In this document: piece after piece, positions 52,951 to 63,751 of the stretch
Position numbering within the stretch: position 1 is the first letter of the stretch
Layout of the letters: every line of letters begins with the position of its first letter
NCBI GenBank assembly: GCA_002730555.1
Contig: PCAM01000005.1
Span: 87,799 to 151,798 of the forward strand
Source of the DNA: Chloroflexota bacterium
GTDB lineage: Bacteria > Chloroflexota > Dehalococcoidia > Lucifugimonadales > Lucifugimonadaceae
DNA length: 64,000 nucleotides
Direction: 5' to 3'
Notes under the pieces: model-generated
Databases searched by the model: none
What the model saw: the letters and a program-made list of their open reading frames with translations, nothing else
Told to the model about the DNA's origin: nothing
Program-made: the position numbers and the translations under genes

Positions 52951-53907
52951 ATGAACTCCTGGTCCGATCGCAACGCAGCGCTTGATCGTGAGCGCTCGGG
53001 CCAGGAGATTGCTTCTCTGTGGGGCGCCGATCAGGGCTCAGTCAGGCTGGTGAACGAAGGTATCAACATCGTTTACCGGTTCGAATCGGGTGGCAGCGGG
53101 GTGTTCCTGAAGGTTTGCAATGCGGCGAATCGCTCGATGCTGGAGCATCGGGTCGCGGCAGAGTACTTGCAGCATCTGGCGGATAACGGCGCCGACGTTT
53201 GTGTGCCCATGTTGTCTGCCGACGGCCGGCTGATCGAGGAGTACCGGCAGGGGGGCGATACGTTCCTGTGCCGGGTGACCAATCAGGCGCGGGGTCGCGC
53301 TATCTCACTGGAAACTCCGTCTGTCGCCGAGTTCCGTGCGTGGGGTGTCGCACTCGGCAAGATGCACCGGGCCGCTGAGTCGTATCGACCGTCGTTCGAG
53401 CTGACGTACCTGACGTGGAAAGACCTGTGGGCACAAACGGACGCCGGCCTGGGGTCGGAAGACACGGAACCGGTCCGGGAGGAGTATCAGCAGCTCGACC
53501 CGTGGTTGCACTCGCTGCCGGAAACCCCGGACGTTTACGGGCTGACGCATACCGATATCCGCACGGAGAACGCCATGTGGGACGGGGAGCGTGTGCGGAT
53601 TATCGACTTTGATGAGCCGGTCTATCACTGGTACGCGTCCGACGTGATGCGGCCGTTCCTGGAGTTTGTACGCCTGCCCGCCGAGGAGTTTGACCCGCTT
53701 TTTGATGCGTTCCTTGAAGGCTATCGAGAGGTCCGTGGCCTGTCTGATCGTTGGGTCGGTGAGCTGCCGCGCTTCGCCCGGATGAAGAACCTCGGGTTTT
53801 ACTGGTGGGACATGGTGAACAGTTCTGGTAACCGAACGGACTACGATGAATGGATCGCTGGTATCCGCGCGCGGTATGGCGCAGTGCGGTTGTGGCTCGG
53901 GCCGTAG
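52951..53907 (+). CDS. Aminoglycoside phosphotransferase/homoserine kinase-type kinase
   Basis: 318 residues with a kinase-like fold. INIVYRFESGGSGVFLKVCN is the nucleotide loop and lysine, GLTHTDIRTENAMW the Brenner catalytic loop (H-x-D-x5-N), and RIIDFDEP the metal Asp. These kinases phosphorylate small hydroxyl compounds such as choline, homoserine, methylthioribose or hydroxylysine. Its place at the end of a sugar-acid cassette suggests that a pathway product or sugar is phosphorylated, but the substrate is open. Confidence 0.85.
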   Translation: MNSWSDRNAALDRERSGQEIASLWGADQGSVRLVNEGINIVYRFESGGSGVFLKVCNAANRSMLEHRVAAEYLQHLADNGADVCVPMLSADGRLIEEYRQGGDTFLCRVTNQARGRAISLETPSVAEFRAWGVALGKMHRAAESYRPSFELTYLTWKDLWAQTDAGLGSEDTEPVREEYQQLDPWLHSLPETPDVYGLTHTDIRTENAMWDGERVRIIDFDEPVYHWYASDVMRPFLEFVRLPAEEFDPLFDAFLEGYREVRGLSDRWVGELPRFARMKNLGFYWWDMVNSSGNRTDYDEWIAGIRARYGAVRLWLGP

Positions 53908-53918
53908 CGCCAGCGTTT

Positions 53919-53933
53919 TGAGGCTCTCGAAGG
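53919..53933. repeat. Dispersed repeat, copy C
   Basis: TGAGGCTCTCGAAGG, identical over 15 bp to the copy at 17236-17250. It is followed at 53970-53998 by CCCCCCTCACAGGGGAGAGGGGG-type sequence. Confidence 0.55.
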
Positions 53934-54108
53934 GGTCGGGTGGTTCGATAGTGCCGATGGCCGCCTACCGTCGCCCCCCTCACAGGGGAGAGGGGGCAAA
54001 CGAGCACGACGCCCGGTCATCCCGATCCTTCCGGTACCGGAAGGACGAGAAACCTTCACCGGCACGCCGTTCGGTGAATTCATACCGATCACACGAAGAC
54101 CTTGAACC

Positions 54109-54144
54109 TCCCTTACCCTGACCCTCTCCCACTGAGAGAGGGGG
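54109..54144. repeat. CCCTGACCCTCTC palindromic repeat
   Basis: CCCTCTC (54122-54128) pairs with GAGAGGG (54136-54142), preceded by TCCCTTACCCTGA. The same unit in the opposite orientation lies at 63714-63751. It sits between two convergent genes and could act as a bidirectional terminator. Confidence 0.55.
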
Positions 54145-54166
54145 TTTGCCGCGGTAGGAGGGAGAG

Positions 54167-55336
54167 CTACGCGATCACCTTGAATTCGTAGGACGTGGTG
54201 TTTGTTTCCCCGCTCTCGAAGCGGTTCATGCGTAGGGGAGCGATATCCACGGTGGACACCGCCCCCTCAAGCACCAGCTCTGCCATCACCGTTCCCACCG
54301 CCGGGGCAAGCTTGAAGCCGTGGCCGCTGAAGCCGGTACAGATGTAAAGGCCGTCGATGCTGCCCACTCTGTCGATCACCGGGTGCAGGTCCGGTGTGGA
54401 GGTGTACAGCCCGGCGTATCCGGTGAAAAAGTCGGCACCGGTTATTCCCGGGAGCCGTTTCGACAGCCGCAACCAGACGTCCTCCAGGTAGTCCATGCTC
54501 GGCCGTGAGTTGTAGGCATTCGGATCGGCGTTCTCCTCCCGGTTGCCGTTGCCGACCAGCGTGAGATCGGCGGCTTCAGGCCGGAAGTAGGTCATGTTTG
54601 CCAGGTCCACCCCGCCCGGATGGAACGGGAGATCTGCCAGGTCGCGCTTGAGCAGGAAAACCTCGTGCCGGGTGGCCTCCAATGGGAGATCGATACCAAT
54701 GCCGGACAGGAAGGTTTGAGACCACGGGCCTGTTGCGACGACCGCCGTATCGGTGGCGTAACGTTCACCTTCAGTGGTAACCGCAACCACGCGATCGTTC
54801 TCGATCTCGACCGATGTCGCGGGTGCCTCAAGCAGCACTGTCGCGCCGAGCTCCCGGGCGCGAGTTGCGTAGGCGTTGCCGGTGCCCGATGGGTCCGCAT
54901 GGCCGGAGCGCGGCTCCCATGCGAAGGCCTCGCCGTCGTACTGCGTGAACATCGGGGCCAGTTCGTGGGCGTCTTCCCGCGACACGATCTGAGTGTCGAT
55001 GCCGATGCGCTGCTGCAGTTCCACGTTATGTCGCAGACCGTCTAAAACGTCCCCAGGCGCGAACACGATGTAGCCGGTGCGGAGGAAGCCGACATCGCCG
55101 CCAACGACCTCATCGAAGTTCTCGTAGGTCTTCAACGATTCCCACGCCAAGGCGGCGTTCACTTCGGTGGAGTAGTGCATACGGATGGCGCCGGACGAGC
55201 GTCCGGTGGAGCCCGCGCCAAGCGTCGTGCGCTCCAGCAGGACCGGATTTCTGACGCCGCTGGACACCAGGTTGTACAGGATGCTGGTGCCCATGACGCC
55301 GCCGCCGATGACGACTGCGTCCGCTGTGACGGTCAT
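54167..55336 (-). CDS. FAD-dependent oxidoreductase (DAO/sarcosine oxidase family)
   Basis: 389 residues. The N-terminal dinucleotide fold is ADAVVIGGGVMGTSILYNLVSSG, followed by LERTTLGAGSTGRSSGAIRMHY; the GSTGRSSG segment is typical of sarcosine or dimethylglycine oxidase relatives. The C-terminal GLYICTGFSGHGFKLAPAVGTVMAELVLEG is the second FAD-contact motif. It oxidises secondary or N-methyl amines or D-amino acids. There are no tetrahydrofolate-dependent partners nearby, so a monomeric oxidase or dehydrogenase is likely. Confidence 0.88.
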   Translation of the reverse strand: MTVTADAVVIGGGVMGTSILYNLVSSGVRNPVLLERTTLGAGSTGRSSGAIRMHYSTEVNAALAWESLKTYENFDEVVGGDVGFLRTGYIVFAPGDVLDGLRHNVELQQRIGIDTQIVSREDAHELAPMFTQYDGEAFAWEPRSGHADPSGTGNAYATRARELGATVLLEAPATSVEIENDRVVAVTTEGERYATDTAVVATGPWSQTFLSGIGIDLPLEATRHEVFLLKRDLADLPFHPGGVDLANMTYFRPEAADLTLVGNGNREENADPNAYNSRPSMDYLEDVWLRLSKRLPGITGADFFTGYAGLYTSTPDLHPVIDRVGSIDGLYICTGFSGHGFKLAPAVGTVMAELVLEGAVSTVDIAPLRMNRFESGETNTTSYEFKVIA

Positions 55337-55548
55337 GTTTGTCGTGACTCCGTTCTGTCGCCGGGATTACCCGGTGTTATTTGATCGGAGAAACCTACCA
55401 CCACGCCGGGAGGGCGTCGAGATATCTACTCACCGCCCAACAGTCCCCTGAACTCCAGGCGACCGTGCTGGCTGCCACGATCGCCACGGCGCTGTACAGC
55501 CGAACGCGAATCCCGGTCATCGTGCCGTGCCGTCCCGTTGATGAAGCA

Positions 55549-56898
<1,350 letters not shown>

Positions 56899-57062
56899 GA
56901 AGCGGCGGATAAACAGGGATGATGCGGTTAACAAATAATTCGTCCGTAGCGGTCTGTCTTGCTCAAAAGGGGCCTTTGTTAGCCCGTTATTGCTGAGTTT
57001 GATGCTGGCCGTTGCATATGAGCCCGGGCATGAATCCCGCCCGTCCGCACTCCATTGAACCC

Positions 57063-57572
57063 TCACCCGTTCGAGGTTACGTTGGCCCGTTCAAACTCCA
57101 GGATCCGCCTCTTGGCGTCGAGGCCGCCAGCAAAGCCGACCAGATCTCCACCGGCACCCACGACGCGATGGCAGGGCAGGATGATCGAGATCGGGTTTTT
57201 CCCGTTGGCGGCGCCGATTGCGCGCGCCGCTTTCGGTCGTCCCAGTCGTGCGGCCTGCTGCCCGTACGTTGTGGTCTCACCGTACGGGATAGAGGCAAGC
57301 GCCCGCCACGCCGACTCCTGAAACTCGGTTCCGCGCAGATCGAACGGCAGATCAAAAGATTTACGCTGGCAGTCAAGGTATTCTTGGAGCTGCAGACGGC
57401 TGGCGCGCAGTATCGGGTGATCGGGTTGCGACGTAACTTCATCGGGCAAACGAACCCTGTTCGCCATCTCCTGAGGCCATCTCACGGCGCGGAGCCCGCG
57501 ATCGGTTGCTATTAGGGTTAGCGTCCCGAACGGAGTGTCCATCGGTGTTATGTAGTGCGTATCCGCGGTCAC
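57063..57572 (-). CDS. ogt: Methylated-DNA-protein-cysteine methyltransferase
   Basis: 169 residues. The suicidal acceptor Cys134 is in IILPCHRVVGAGGDLVGFAGG, with FQESAWRALASIPYGETTTYGQQAARLG for DNA recognition. It transfers the O6-methyl group of guanine to itself in one turnover. Together with the Ada-sensor/AlkA fusion 560 bp away on the other strand it forms an alkylation-repair pair, interrupted by a broken transporter gene. Confidence 0.93.
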   Translation of the reverse strand: MTADTHYITPMDTPFGTLTLIATDRGLRAVRWPQEMANRVRLPDEVTSQPDHPILRASRLQLQEYLDCQRKSFDLPFDLRGTEFQESAWRALASIPYGETTTYGQQAARLGRPKAARAIGAANGKNPISIILPCHRVVGAGGDLVGFAGGLDAKRRILEFERANVTSNG

Positions 57573-58013
57573 GATGCGAGTCTGCCTTTCGGGTTTCGGC
57601 CTGAACTCCGGATCCGGAGTACCGATCTCTGCCTCTGTCTCCGCAGGTACGTGATTTTCGGATTGCCTTCCCGGGTGACAAGGTAACCGCCCGCCAGCAC
57701 TATTGGGGGCCGATTATTTCCAGGGGTGTCAAGCCTTCGCCCAGAAGTACGACGCCGAACACAACCGCCAGCATCGGGAGGAAATAGGTGTGGATGGCGC
57801 CGCGAACGATCTCGCCAACCCTGTGGCGACCACGCCAAGAACCACCCTCGCCAGGATCGGGGTGAGGCTGAAATCCGAACTATCTAAACCAATCACGCCA
57901 GCGGCAGAAGCCCAACCGCGCCGATAGTGAGGGCCCAGAAGATCACGCCAGTCAATGACCGTGAAAGGTGCGATATCGACGCTCGTCGGGGCGCCGGTGC
58001 GATTCGTCTCCAT
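57569..58013 (-). pseudogene. EamA/DMT transporter remnant, multiple frameshifts
   Basis: Three frames read in order give the C-terminal half of a drug/metabolite transporter. LTPILARVVLGVVATGLAR comes first, then VGEIVRGAIHTYFLPMLAVV and FGVVLLGEGLTPLEIIGP (ending at TAG), then PIVLAGGYLVTREGNPK. The GE and LAGGYLV words are typical EamA landmarks. At least two frameshifts separate them and no N-terminal domain is present. Confidence 0.65.
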
Positions 58014-58135
58014 GCGTCTAACGCTAGGTCGGTTCGGGTGAGGCTATTAGACATATTCGGACACGTGTGCAAATATCTCGATGTCGTGTCCGAATATGTC
58101 TGATTCATACGGGAAACCGACGGTGAAATAGCATC

Positions 58136-59548
58136 ATGAGTTTGATTGAACTGCGCGAACGAGAGGTAAATGCGGTCTTCACGACCGGTATCTACTGTCG
58201 GGCGGGCTGCTCGGGGCGTCCAAAGCGGTCAAATACTGCGCCCTACCCGACGGCCATGGCGGCGCAGGCGGCGGGATTCAGGCCTTGTCTGTCGTGCCGT
58301 CCCGATCGGCGGCCAGAGGTGCTGATCGACGGCGCCACGCCGGAGGTCGTCCGGCAGGCGTTGATGCTCATCACCGACGGTTTCATGGACGGGAACACGA
58401 CGGATGTCATGGGACGACGCCTCGGGATCAGTGCGCGCCACCTCAACCGATTGTTCGAGGATCATATCGGCGCGACGCCGACCCTTGTCGCGCAGTCCAG
58501 GCGCGCGCACTTCGCTCGCAGGCTGCTCGATGAAACGAATCTGAGCGTCACTGATATCTCTGACGCGTCCGGGTTCAGAAGCGTCCGACAGATGAACCGG
58601 GTGATGTTGTCCGTGTTCCACTTCACGCCGACCGAGCTCAGGAAAAAGCGTCGCAAAACGGACCGACTGGTGGTGGACGGCGGGTTGCGGCTACGGGTTC
58701 CGTGCCCCGGTGAGTTCGATTTCGCCGCCGTTCTTGAGTACCTGGAGCCGCGCGTCATCCCCGGGGTCGAATCGGTGACCGATGGCGCGTACCGGCGTGT
58801 CACGGACAACTGCGGATGCCCGGGCGTTATAGAGGTGTCCACAGGCCAGGATGAGACCGGACTGGAGCTTGTCGCTCATCTTTCGTCTTTTACGGGCTTG
58901 CAGGGGGATGTGGCGCGTTGCCGAAGCCTGTTCGGCATGGATGTCGATATCTCAGCGGCCCGGTCAGACCTAGCGAAGGACCCGCTACTGGGCCCGCTGG
59001 TATCATCTCGCCCTGGCCTCACGATCCTGGGCTCCTGGGATCGGTTTGAGACGGCGATCAGAATGATCCTAGGGCAGCAAGTGACGGTCAAGGGCGCGAG
59101 CACCCTGGCCGGCCGGATCACCAGCGAGCTGGGAGTTCCGGTGCCGGGCTTTGACCAGATCGGCCTCGGCTACCTGTTCCCGTCGGCGGAAAGGCTGGCA
59201 GCGGCTGATCTGAGTGAGGTGGGGATCCCGCGAACCCGGTCACTCGCCATCAGATCGTTCGCCGGGGCCGTGGCGGATGGATCCCTTGACCTCTACGATC
59301 ACAGTGAACTGCCCGACCTGATCGCGCGCCTGAGAACCCTCCCCGGCATCGGCCCGTGGACGGCCAACATGCTCGCGATGCGGGTGTTCGGGTATATGGA
59401 CGCGTTTCCGTCGAGCGACCTTGGTCTCAGGAATGCCTTCGCAAACCTGTCATCGAACGGGGCTCCCTCTGAAAAGGGCCTCGAAGAGACGGCCCTGAGT
59501 TGGAGTCCCTGGCGGGCCCTGGCCTTTAATTACCTGCTCCGTCCCTGA
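58136..59548 (+). CDS. Ada-type zinc sensor / AraC regulator / AlkA glycosylase fusion
   Basis: 470 residues in three parts. Residues 15-60 are the Ada Zn domain with four Cys (GIYCRAGC and GFRPCLSCRP), where one Cys accepts a methyl from phosphotriesters. Residues 75-170 are an AraC helix-turn-helix pair (TTDVMGRRLGISARHLNRLF and SVTDISDASGFRSVRQMNR). Residues 185-470 are AlkA-like: the N-terminal domain, then the HhH-GPD region FETAIRMILGQQVTVKGA and LPGIGPWTANMLAMRV...DLGL, where the Asp is catalytic. It senses methylation and excises 3-methyladenine and related bases. This layout is known for Ada-AlkA proteins. It probably also controls ogt. Confidence 0.93.
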   Translation: MSLIELREREVNAVFTTGIYCRAGCSGRPKRSNTAPYPTAMAAQAAGFRPCLSCRPDRRPEVLIDGATPEVVRQALMLITDGFMDGNTTDVMGRRLGISARHLNRLFEDHIGATPTLVAQSRRAHFARRLLDETNLSVTDISDASGFRSVRQMNRVMLSVFHFTPTELRKKRRKTDRLVVDGGLRLRVPCPGEFDFAAVLEYLEPRVIPGVESVTDGAYRRVTDNCGCPGVIEVSTGQDETGLELVAHLSSFTGLQGDVARCRSLFGMDVDISAARSDLAKDPLLGPLVSSRPGLTILGSWDRFETAIRMILGQQVTVKGASTLAGRITSELGVPVPGFDQIGLGYLFPSAERLAAADLSEVGIPRTRSLAIRSFAGAVADGSLDLYDHSELPDLIARLRTLPGIGPWTANMLAMRVFGYMDAFPSSDLGLRNAFANLSSNGAPSEKGLEETALSWSPWRALAFNYLLRP

Positions 59549-59658
59549 CGAAAACGGCGCTGCCGTGGACGCGATCGCCGCCCCTGATCGCCAAACGTTC
59601 GTTAGGCTTGGCCCGCCCGGGGAATTGCGCCCGGATCACGGCTAACGGAAGGGCAGGC

Positions 59659-61113
59659 ATGAGCAGGATCACAGCGATCCACGCGAGTCACGTCATTGGA
59701 TACAACGGGGTAGAGCACCGGCACATCGAGGACGGCGTGGTCGCCTACGAAGGCGACACGATCACGTGGGTGGGTCCGCACTCTGAGTGGACGCCGCCAC
59801 CGGACTGCACCGTGCTTGAAGCGCCCGACCGCTTACTCACGCCGGGATTGATCAATATGCATGCCCATATCAGCGGATCACCGCTCGATAAGTCATTCAT
59901 TGAAGACGTTGGCCGGCGGCAGTTCGGGATGTCAGGACTGTTCGAGATGCTCCCCGCGAGGTCCGGAGCGCAGGACGATGAAGGGACGCGCGCGTGCCTG
60001 GACTTTTCGTCGGCGGAACTGTTGATGAGCGGCACCACAACCGTGTTCTCGATGGATTTGATGCCGGAATACAACATGGAACGCGCCGCCGAGATCGGTC
60101 TAAGGATGTACGTCGCTCCGGCGTTCAGGTCCGGGCGCTGGTACACCCCGGATGGGGTACAAGTGCTATACGACTGGGACGAGCAGGCGGGCCTGGACGG
60201 CCTGTCCCGGGCCGTCCAGTTCATAGAGCGCAACGACGGCGCATACGACGGGTTGATACGCGGGATGTTGTGCCCGATGCAGATCGACACCTGCACTGAA
60301 GACCTGTTTCGCAGGGCGTGCGACGCGGCACGCGACCTGGATGTTCCCATCCAGACGCATGCCTCGCAGTCGGTGGTGGAGTTCCGTGAAATGGAGCGCA
60401 GGCACGGCCGAACTCCCATCGAGTGGCTGTTGGATATCGGCTTCCTGGGCCCACGCGGCCCGCAAGCGATCGTCGGACATGGGATTTTCCCAAACTCGCA
60501 CTCTTGGATCAATACGCTCGGCAACGACATAGAGATCCTGGGAGACGCCGGGGCATCGGTTGCGCACGCCCCGTGGGTGTTCGCTCGCCGGGGCATCGTC
60601 ATGGAGAGCTTTGCCGATTACCTTGATGCTGGCGTCAACATGAGTATCGGAACGGACACCGCGCCACAGACCATGCTGGAGGCTATGCGCTGGGCGGCCG
60701 TACTCGGGAAGGTCACCGGAAGGGACGCGGCGCGGTCCACCGCCGCCGAAGTATTCAAGGCAGCGACGCTCGGTGGAGCCGCGGCACTTGGCCGGGACGA
60801 TCTCGGCAGGCTGGCGGCGGGCGCGAAGGCCGACATCCTGTTCTGGGACATCGGCAGCGTGTGGATGGCGCCGTTCCGAGACCCGCTCAAGAACCTCGTG
60901 TACTCGGCGCGGGAAGAAGACTTGCGAACCGTCGTGATTAATGGCCGAACCGTGATGGATGAACGGTTGATTCCAGCAGTCAATATGGAACAGTTGTCGG
61001 CGAATCTTCAGGCGTCCGGCCAGAGACTCTGGGATCGGATTCCGCAGGCTGACTGGGCCGAACGTGAGGTGGATGAGCTGTCTCCGCCGTCCCTGCTCCG
61101 CTGGGGCGAATAG
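59659..61113 (+). CDS. Metal-dependent amidohydrolase (chlorohydrolase/deaminase type)
   Basis: 484 residues from MSRITAIHASHVIGY; the frame is open upstream but ATG 59659 has GAAGGGCAGG before it. The beta-domain and barrel have LTPGLINMHAHISGSPLDKSF (HxH), PIQTHASQSVVEF, AIVGHGIFP and SIGTDTAPQTMLEAMRWA, the ATZ/TRZ-like set with one metal. ALGRDDLGRLAAGAKADILFWDI is the C-terminal landmark. The family includes cytosine and S-adenosylhomocysteine deaminases, so a deaminase or dechlorinase of a heterocycle is likely. Confidence 0.88.
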   Translation: MSRITAIHASHVIGYNGVEHRHIEDGVVAYEGDTITWVGPHSEWTPPPDCTVLEAPDRLLTPGLINMHAHISGSPLDKSFIEDVGRRQFGMSGLFEMLPARSGAQDDEGTRACLDFSSAELLMSGTTTVFSMDLMPEYNMERAAEIGLRMYVAPAFRSGRWYTPDGVQVLYDWDEQAGLDGLSRAVQFIERNDGAYDGLIRGMLCPMQIDTCTEDLFRRACDAARDLDVPIQTHASQSVVEFREMERRHGRTPIEWLLDIGFLGPRGPQAIVGHGIFPNSHSWINTLGNDIEILGDAGASVAHAPWVFARRGIVMESFADYLDAGVNMSIGTDTAPQTMLEAMRWAAVLGKVTGRDAARSTAAEVFKAATLGGAAALGRDDLGRLAAGAKADILFWDIGSVWMAPFRDPLKNLVYSAREEDLRTVVINGRTVMDERLIPAVNMEQLSANLQASGQRLWDRIPQADWAEREVDELSPPSLLRWGE

Positions 61114-61167
61114 GAGCGATTTTCGATCGAGTGAACGCTGACAAACCAGGAAACGACAGGGCGAAAT

Positions 61168-61290
61168 ATGCTGCTTGAAGGGAAGAAGGCACTGGTGACT
61201 GGCACCTGCAAAGGCATCGGCCGCTGGATCGCCGTGAGGCTTGCCGCTGCGGGCGCCGATGTTGGAACCGCCGATCTGGTGCGTGAGGGG
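61168..61290 (+). pseudogene. SDR N-terminal fragment
   Basis: MLLEGKKALVTGTCKGIGRWIAVRLAAAGADVGTADL is an SDR start with the TGxxxGIG Rossmann motif. It has a GGGAAG-type site upstream. The remaining 200 residues of an SDR, including YxxxK, are missing, and the frame passes into a methyltransferase relic. Confidence 0.6.
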
Positions 61291-61349
61291 GGGCCGCAAC
61301 GCGTTCCTTCACCCGGTGGATGCCACGAAAGTTCCCGAACCGCCGGCCG

Positions 61350-62045
61350 CCGCGCCATCGATCTGGCCTGTAGGTCCGGCGTCATCACGGAAATGATTGC
61401 CGACGCCGTTGATCTGGGCGGGAGCGTAGTTGGCCTGGACTTCAATCCACCAATGCTGGAGGTTGCTCGCTGAAAGCAGATATCAGGCGCCCCGATCGAG
61501 TGGGTTGAATCCGATGCGGCGGCGATCCTGTTTCCGGATGCGTCGTTTGACCTGGCGGTGAGCCAGCACGGGTTCCAGCTTTTCTCGGATCCTGGGGGCC
61601 TGCACCGTTGAGGCAAAACGGGTGTTGAAGCCCGGCGGGCGTCCGGCCATCACTGTCTGGGCAGACGCCAGCGAGCATCGGATGTACGAGGCGGTGTTCA
61701 GTTCGATTTCTCGAAGACTCGGCATCCCCTATGAGGCGGCAGGTAGGCCGTTCTTGTTTGGAGAACTATTGGACCTTGAGTCGCTGCTCAACGACTCCGG
61801 GTGCAGCGATGTGCAAGCGGAAACGCGGGAGTTTGATATAACGTGTCCGTCAGCGGATATGTGGGCGCGGCTGACAGTGATGGCGGCGGCGGCGATTCCT
61901 GCGTTCCGTGAACTTTCTGATGAAGACCGCAACGCTCTGGCGCCCGGAGTGGCGCCCGACGTGGGAGACCTTCTCCCAACAGCATGTTTATGGCTCGTCG
62001 GTGGTCATTCCACTGCAGTCGCACTACGCCACCGGCGTTGTATGA
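61350..62045 (+). pseudogene. Class I SAM methyltransferase, broken by frameshifts
   Basis: Motif I appears as DLACRSGVITEMIADAVDLG and VVGLDFNPPMLEVAR, then a stop at 61471-61473. A second frame gives IEWVESDAAAILFPDASFDLAVSQ and HGFQLFSDPGG. A third gives VLKPGGRPAITVWADASEH to SADMWARLTVMAAAAIP. A fourth shift gives VIPLQSHYATGVV before TGA. The usual GTG of motif I is RSG. One methyltransferase gene with three or more frameshifts. Confidence 0.72.
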
Positions 62046-62096
62046 CGAGTGTGCGGCCGGCGAAGTTCGAACACGCTGCGGGAGCGAAATTAACAA

Positions 62097-63473
62097 TTGC
62101 CAGATATTCAGGACATCTACGACCACATCGATGCGCACCTGGACGAATCGATGGCGCTGCTGGCCGAACTCGTTCGACAGCCCAGCGTCTCGGCGCAGGA
62201 CCTAGGGTTCGATAAGGCGCCGGGGCTGGTCAAAGACGCCCTGGATTCGGTCGGGCTGAACACCGAAATCGTTCCCGTGCCTAACGACGGGCATCCTTCT
62301 GTGTTCGGGTCGAAGTCCGGCGCGGGCGAGCACACGCTGCTGTTCTATACGCATTACGACGTACAGCCAGCTGACCCGCTGGAGCTGTGGGACTCGGAGC
62401 CGTTTGAGCCTTCACGCCGGGACGGCCGAATCTACGGGCGCGGCACGTCGGACGACAAAGGCAACATCGTCGCACGCCTCGCCGCTGTTCGCGCCTTCAA
62501 CGAGGTGTGTGGAGGGCTGCCGTGCAACCTGAAGTTCTTTGTGGAGGGGGAGGAAGAGATCGGCAGCCGCAACCTGCGCGGGCTGATCGAAACCCGGGGA
62601 CAAGAGTTCAAGGCGGACGCCTGTATCTGGGAGGGCGGCGGCCGGAATCTTTCCAACGACCCTTTCATCTACCTCGGATTGAAGGGCGTTCTCACCATCG
62701 GGATGTCGGTCAAAAAACTGCACGGCGACGCCCATTCGTCCTATGCGCCCATCCTCCCGTCTGCTTCGTGGCGACTTCTCCAAGCGCTGAACAGCATCAA
62801 GGACCCCTCGGACGACCGCTGCCTGATCCCGGGTTTTTACGACGACATCAGGCCAGCGACAGACGTCGAGAACGCCGCCCTTGCCACGCTGCCTGACGAG
62901 GTGGAAGAGTGGCGAGAGACGTTTGGGGTGGACGGTTTCGTCGGCGGTATCGGCGGCGAGGACTTGCGGCGCAAGCTGCTATTCGAGCCAAGCGCCAACA
63001 TCAACGGCTTTGAGAGTGGTTACAACGGTCCTGGCATGAAGACGGTGCTGCCGGCCGAGGCAAGGGCCAAGATGGATTTCCGCCTAGTACCGGACATGCG
63101 CCCGGAGGACATCTTCAGAAAACTGCGCGGCCACCTGGACCGCCAGGGGTTCGAGGACATCGATCTCGAGTATCTGGCCGGAGTGAACCCCGCCCGGACG
63201 CCGATCGACTCGCCGTGGGTGCGGCTGGTGGCCGAGACGGCCGAGGAGATCTACGGCCGGAAACCGGTGATCGCCCCGACCATGGCCGGGACCGGGCCGA
63301 TGTATGAGTTCGCCGACATCCTGGGCATGCCGATCGCAACGTCCGGGGTCGACCACCCGTCACACAAGATCCACGCGCCTAACGAGAACATCACGGAAGA
63401 GGATTTTCTGTACGGGGCGAAGCACGCCGCTCTGATCATGCAGCGGTTTGGAGAGCGCGGGATGGACGGATGA
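62097..63473 (+). CDS. M20-family dipeptidase/metallopeptidase
   Basis: 458 residues, probably from TTG (MPDIQDIYDHIDAHLDESM). M20 landmarks are FYTHYDVQPADPLELW (metal His, catalytic Asp), GRGTSDDKGNIVARLAA (bridging Asp), EGEEEIGSRNL (catalytic Glu), a dimerisation insert (180-370) and GVDHPSHKIHAPNENITEEDF with the last His. It cuts dipeptides or N-acyl amino acids in the cytosol. It starts 52 bp after the methyltransferase relic. Confidence 0.9.
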   Translation: MPDIQDIYDHIDAHLDESMALLAELVRQPSVSAQDLGFDKAPGLVKDALDSVGLNTEIVPVPNDGHPSVFGSKSGAGEHTLLFYTHYDVQPADPLELWDSEPFEPSRRDGRIYGRGTSDDKGNIVARLAAVRAFNEVCGGLPCNLKFFVEGEEEIGSRNLRGLIETRGQEFKADACIWEGGGRNLSNDPFIYLGLKGVLTIGMSVKKLHGDAHSSYAPILPSASWRLLQALNSIKDPSDDRCLIPGFYDDIRPATDVENAALATLPDEVEEWRETFGVDGFVGGIGGEDLRRKLLFEPSANINGFESGYNGPGMKTVLPAEARAKMDFRLVPDMRPEDIFRKLRGHLDRQGFEDIDLEYLAGVNPARTPIDSPWVRLVAETAEEIYGRKPVIAPTMAGTGPMYEFADILGMPIATSGVDHPSHKIHAPNENITEEDFLYGAKHAALIMQRFGERGMDG

Positions 63474-63523
63474 AAGGGAAGGGTGGGGCAGCTGAGACCA
63501 TCCTGTCGTCAGCATGCTTCCAC

Positions 63524-63550
63524 CGTCATCCCGAACTTGGTTCAGAATCC
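63524..63550. repeat. Palindromic dispersed repeat, copy 3
   Basis: GTCATCCCGAACTTGGTTCAG then AATCC, a diverged member of the TCATCCTGAA...TTCAGGAT family seen at 40263, 40374 and 63641. Confidence 0.55.
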
Positions 63551-63640
63551 AGTTGAATTGCGGGATCGTGACTAGTCAGCGGAACGGTTTTCGAGTGTTG
63601 GATTTGAGGTTCGAAGTAGCGTCGGTCGCGAGCATGAGCA

Positions 63641-63667
63641 GATCCTGGATCGAGTTCAGGATGACAT
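63641..63667. repeat. Palindromic dispersed repeat, copy 4
   Basis: GATCCTGGATCGAGTTCAGG then ATGACAT; matches copy 2 at 40374-40396 with three changes and extends into the ATGAC end shown inverted in copy 3. Confidence 0.55.
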
Positions 63668-63713
63668 GTGATCGGTGATTGGTAACCGAAATCTGACCAT
63701 GTGCTCGCACGTC

Positions 63714-63751
63714 CCCTCTCCCAGCCGGGAGAGGGTTAGGGTGAGAGGGAC
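63714..63751. repeat. CCCTCTC palindromic repeat, second copy
   Basis: CCCTCTCCC / GGGAGAGGG around AGCC, then TTAGGGTGAGAGGG. Inverted copy of the unit at 54109-54144. Confidence 0.55.

Noticed and set aside
60166-61299. 377-codon minus-strand frame over the amidohydrolase
   Set aside because: Antisense shadow; the plus strand carries all amidohydrolase metal motifs.
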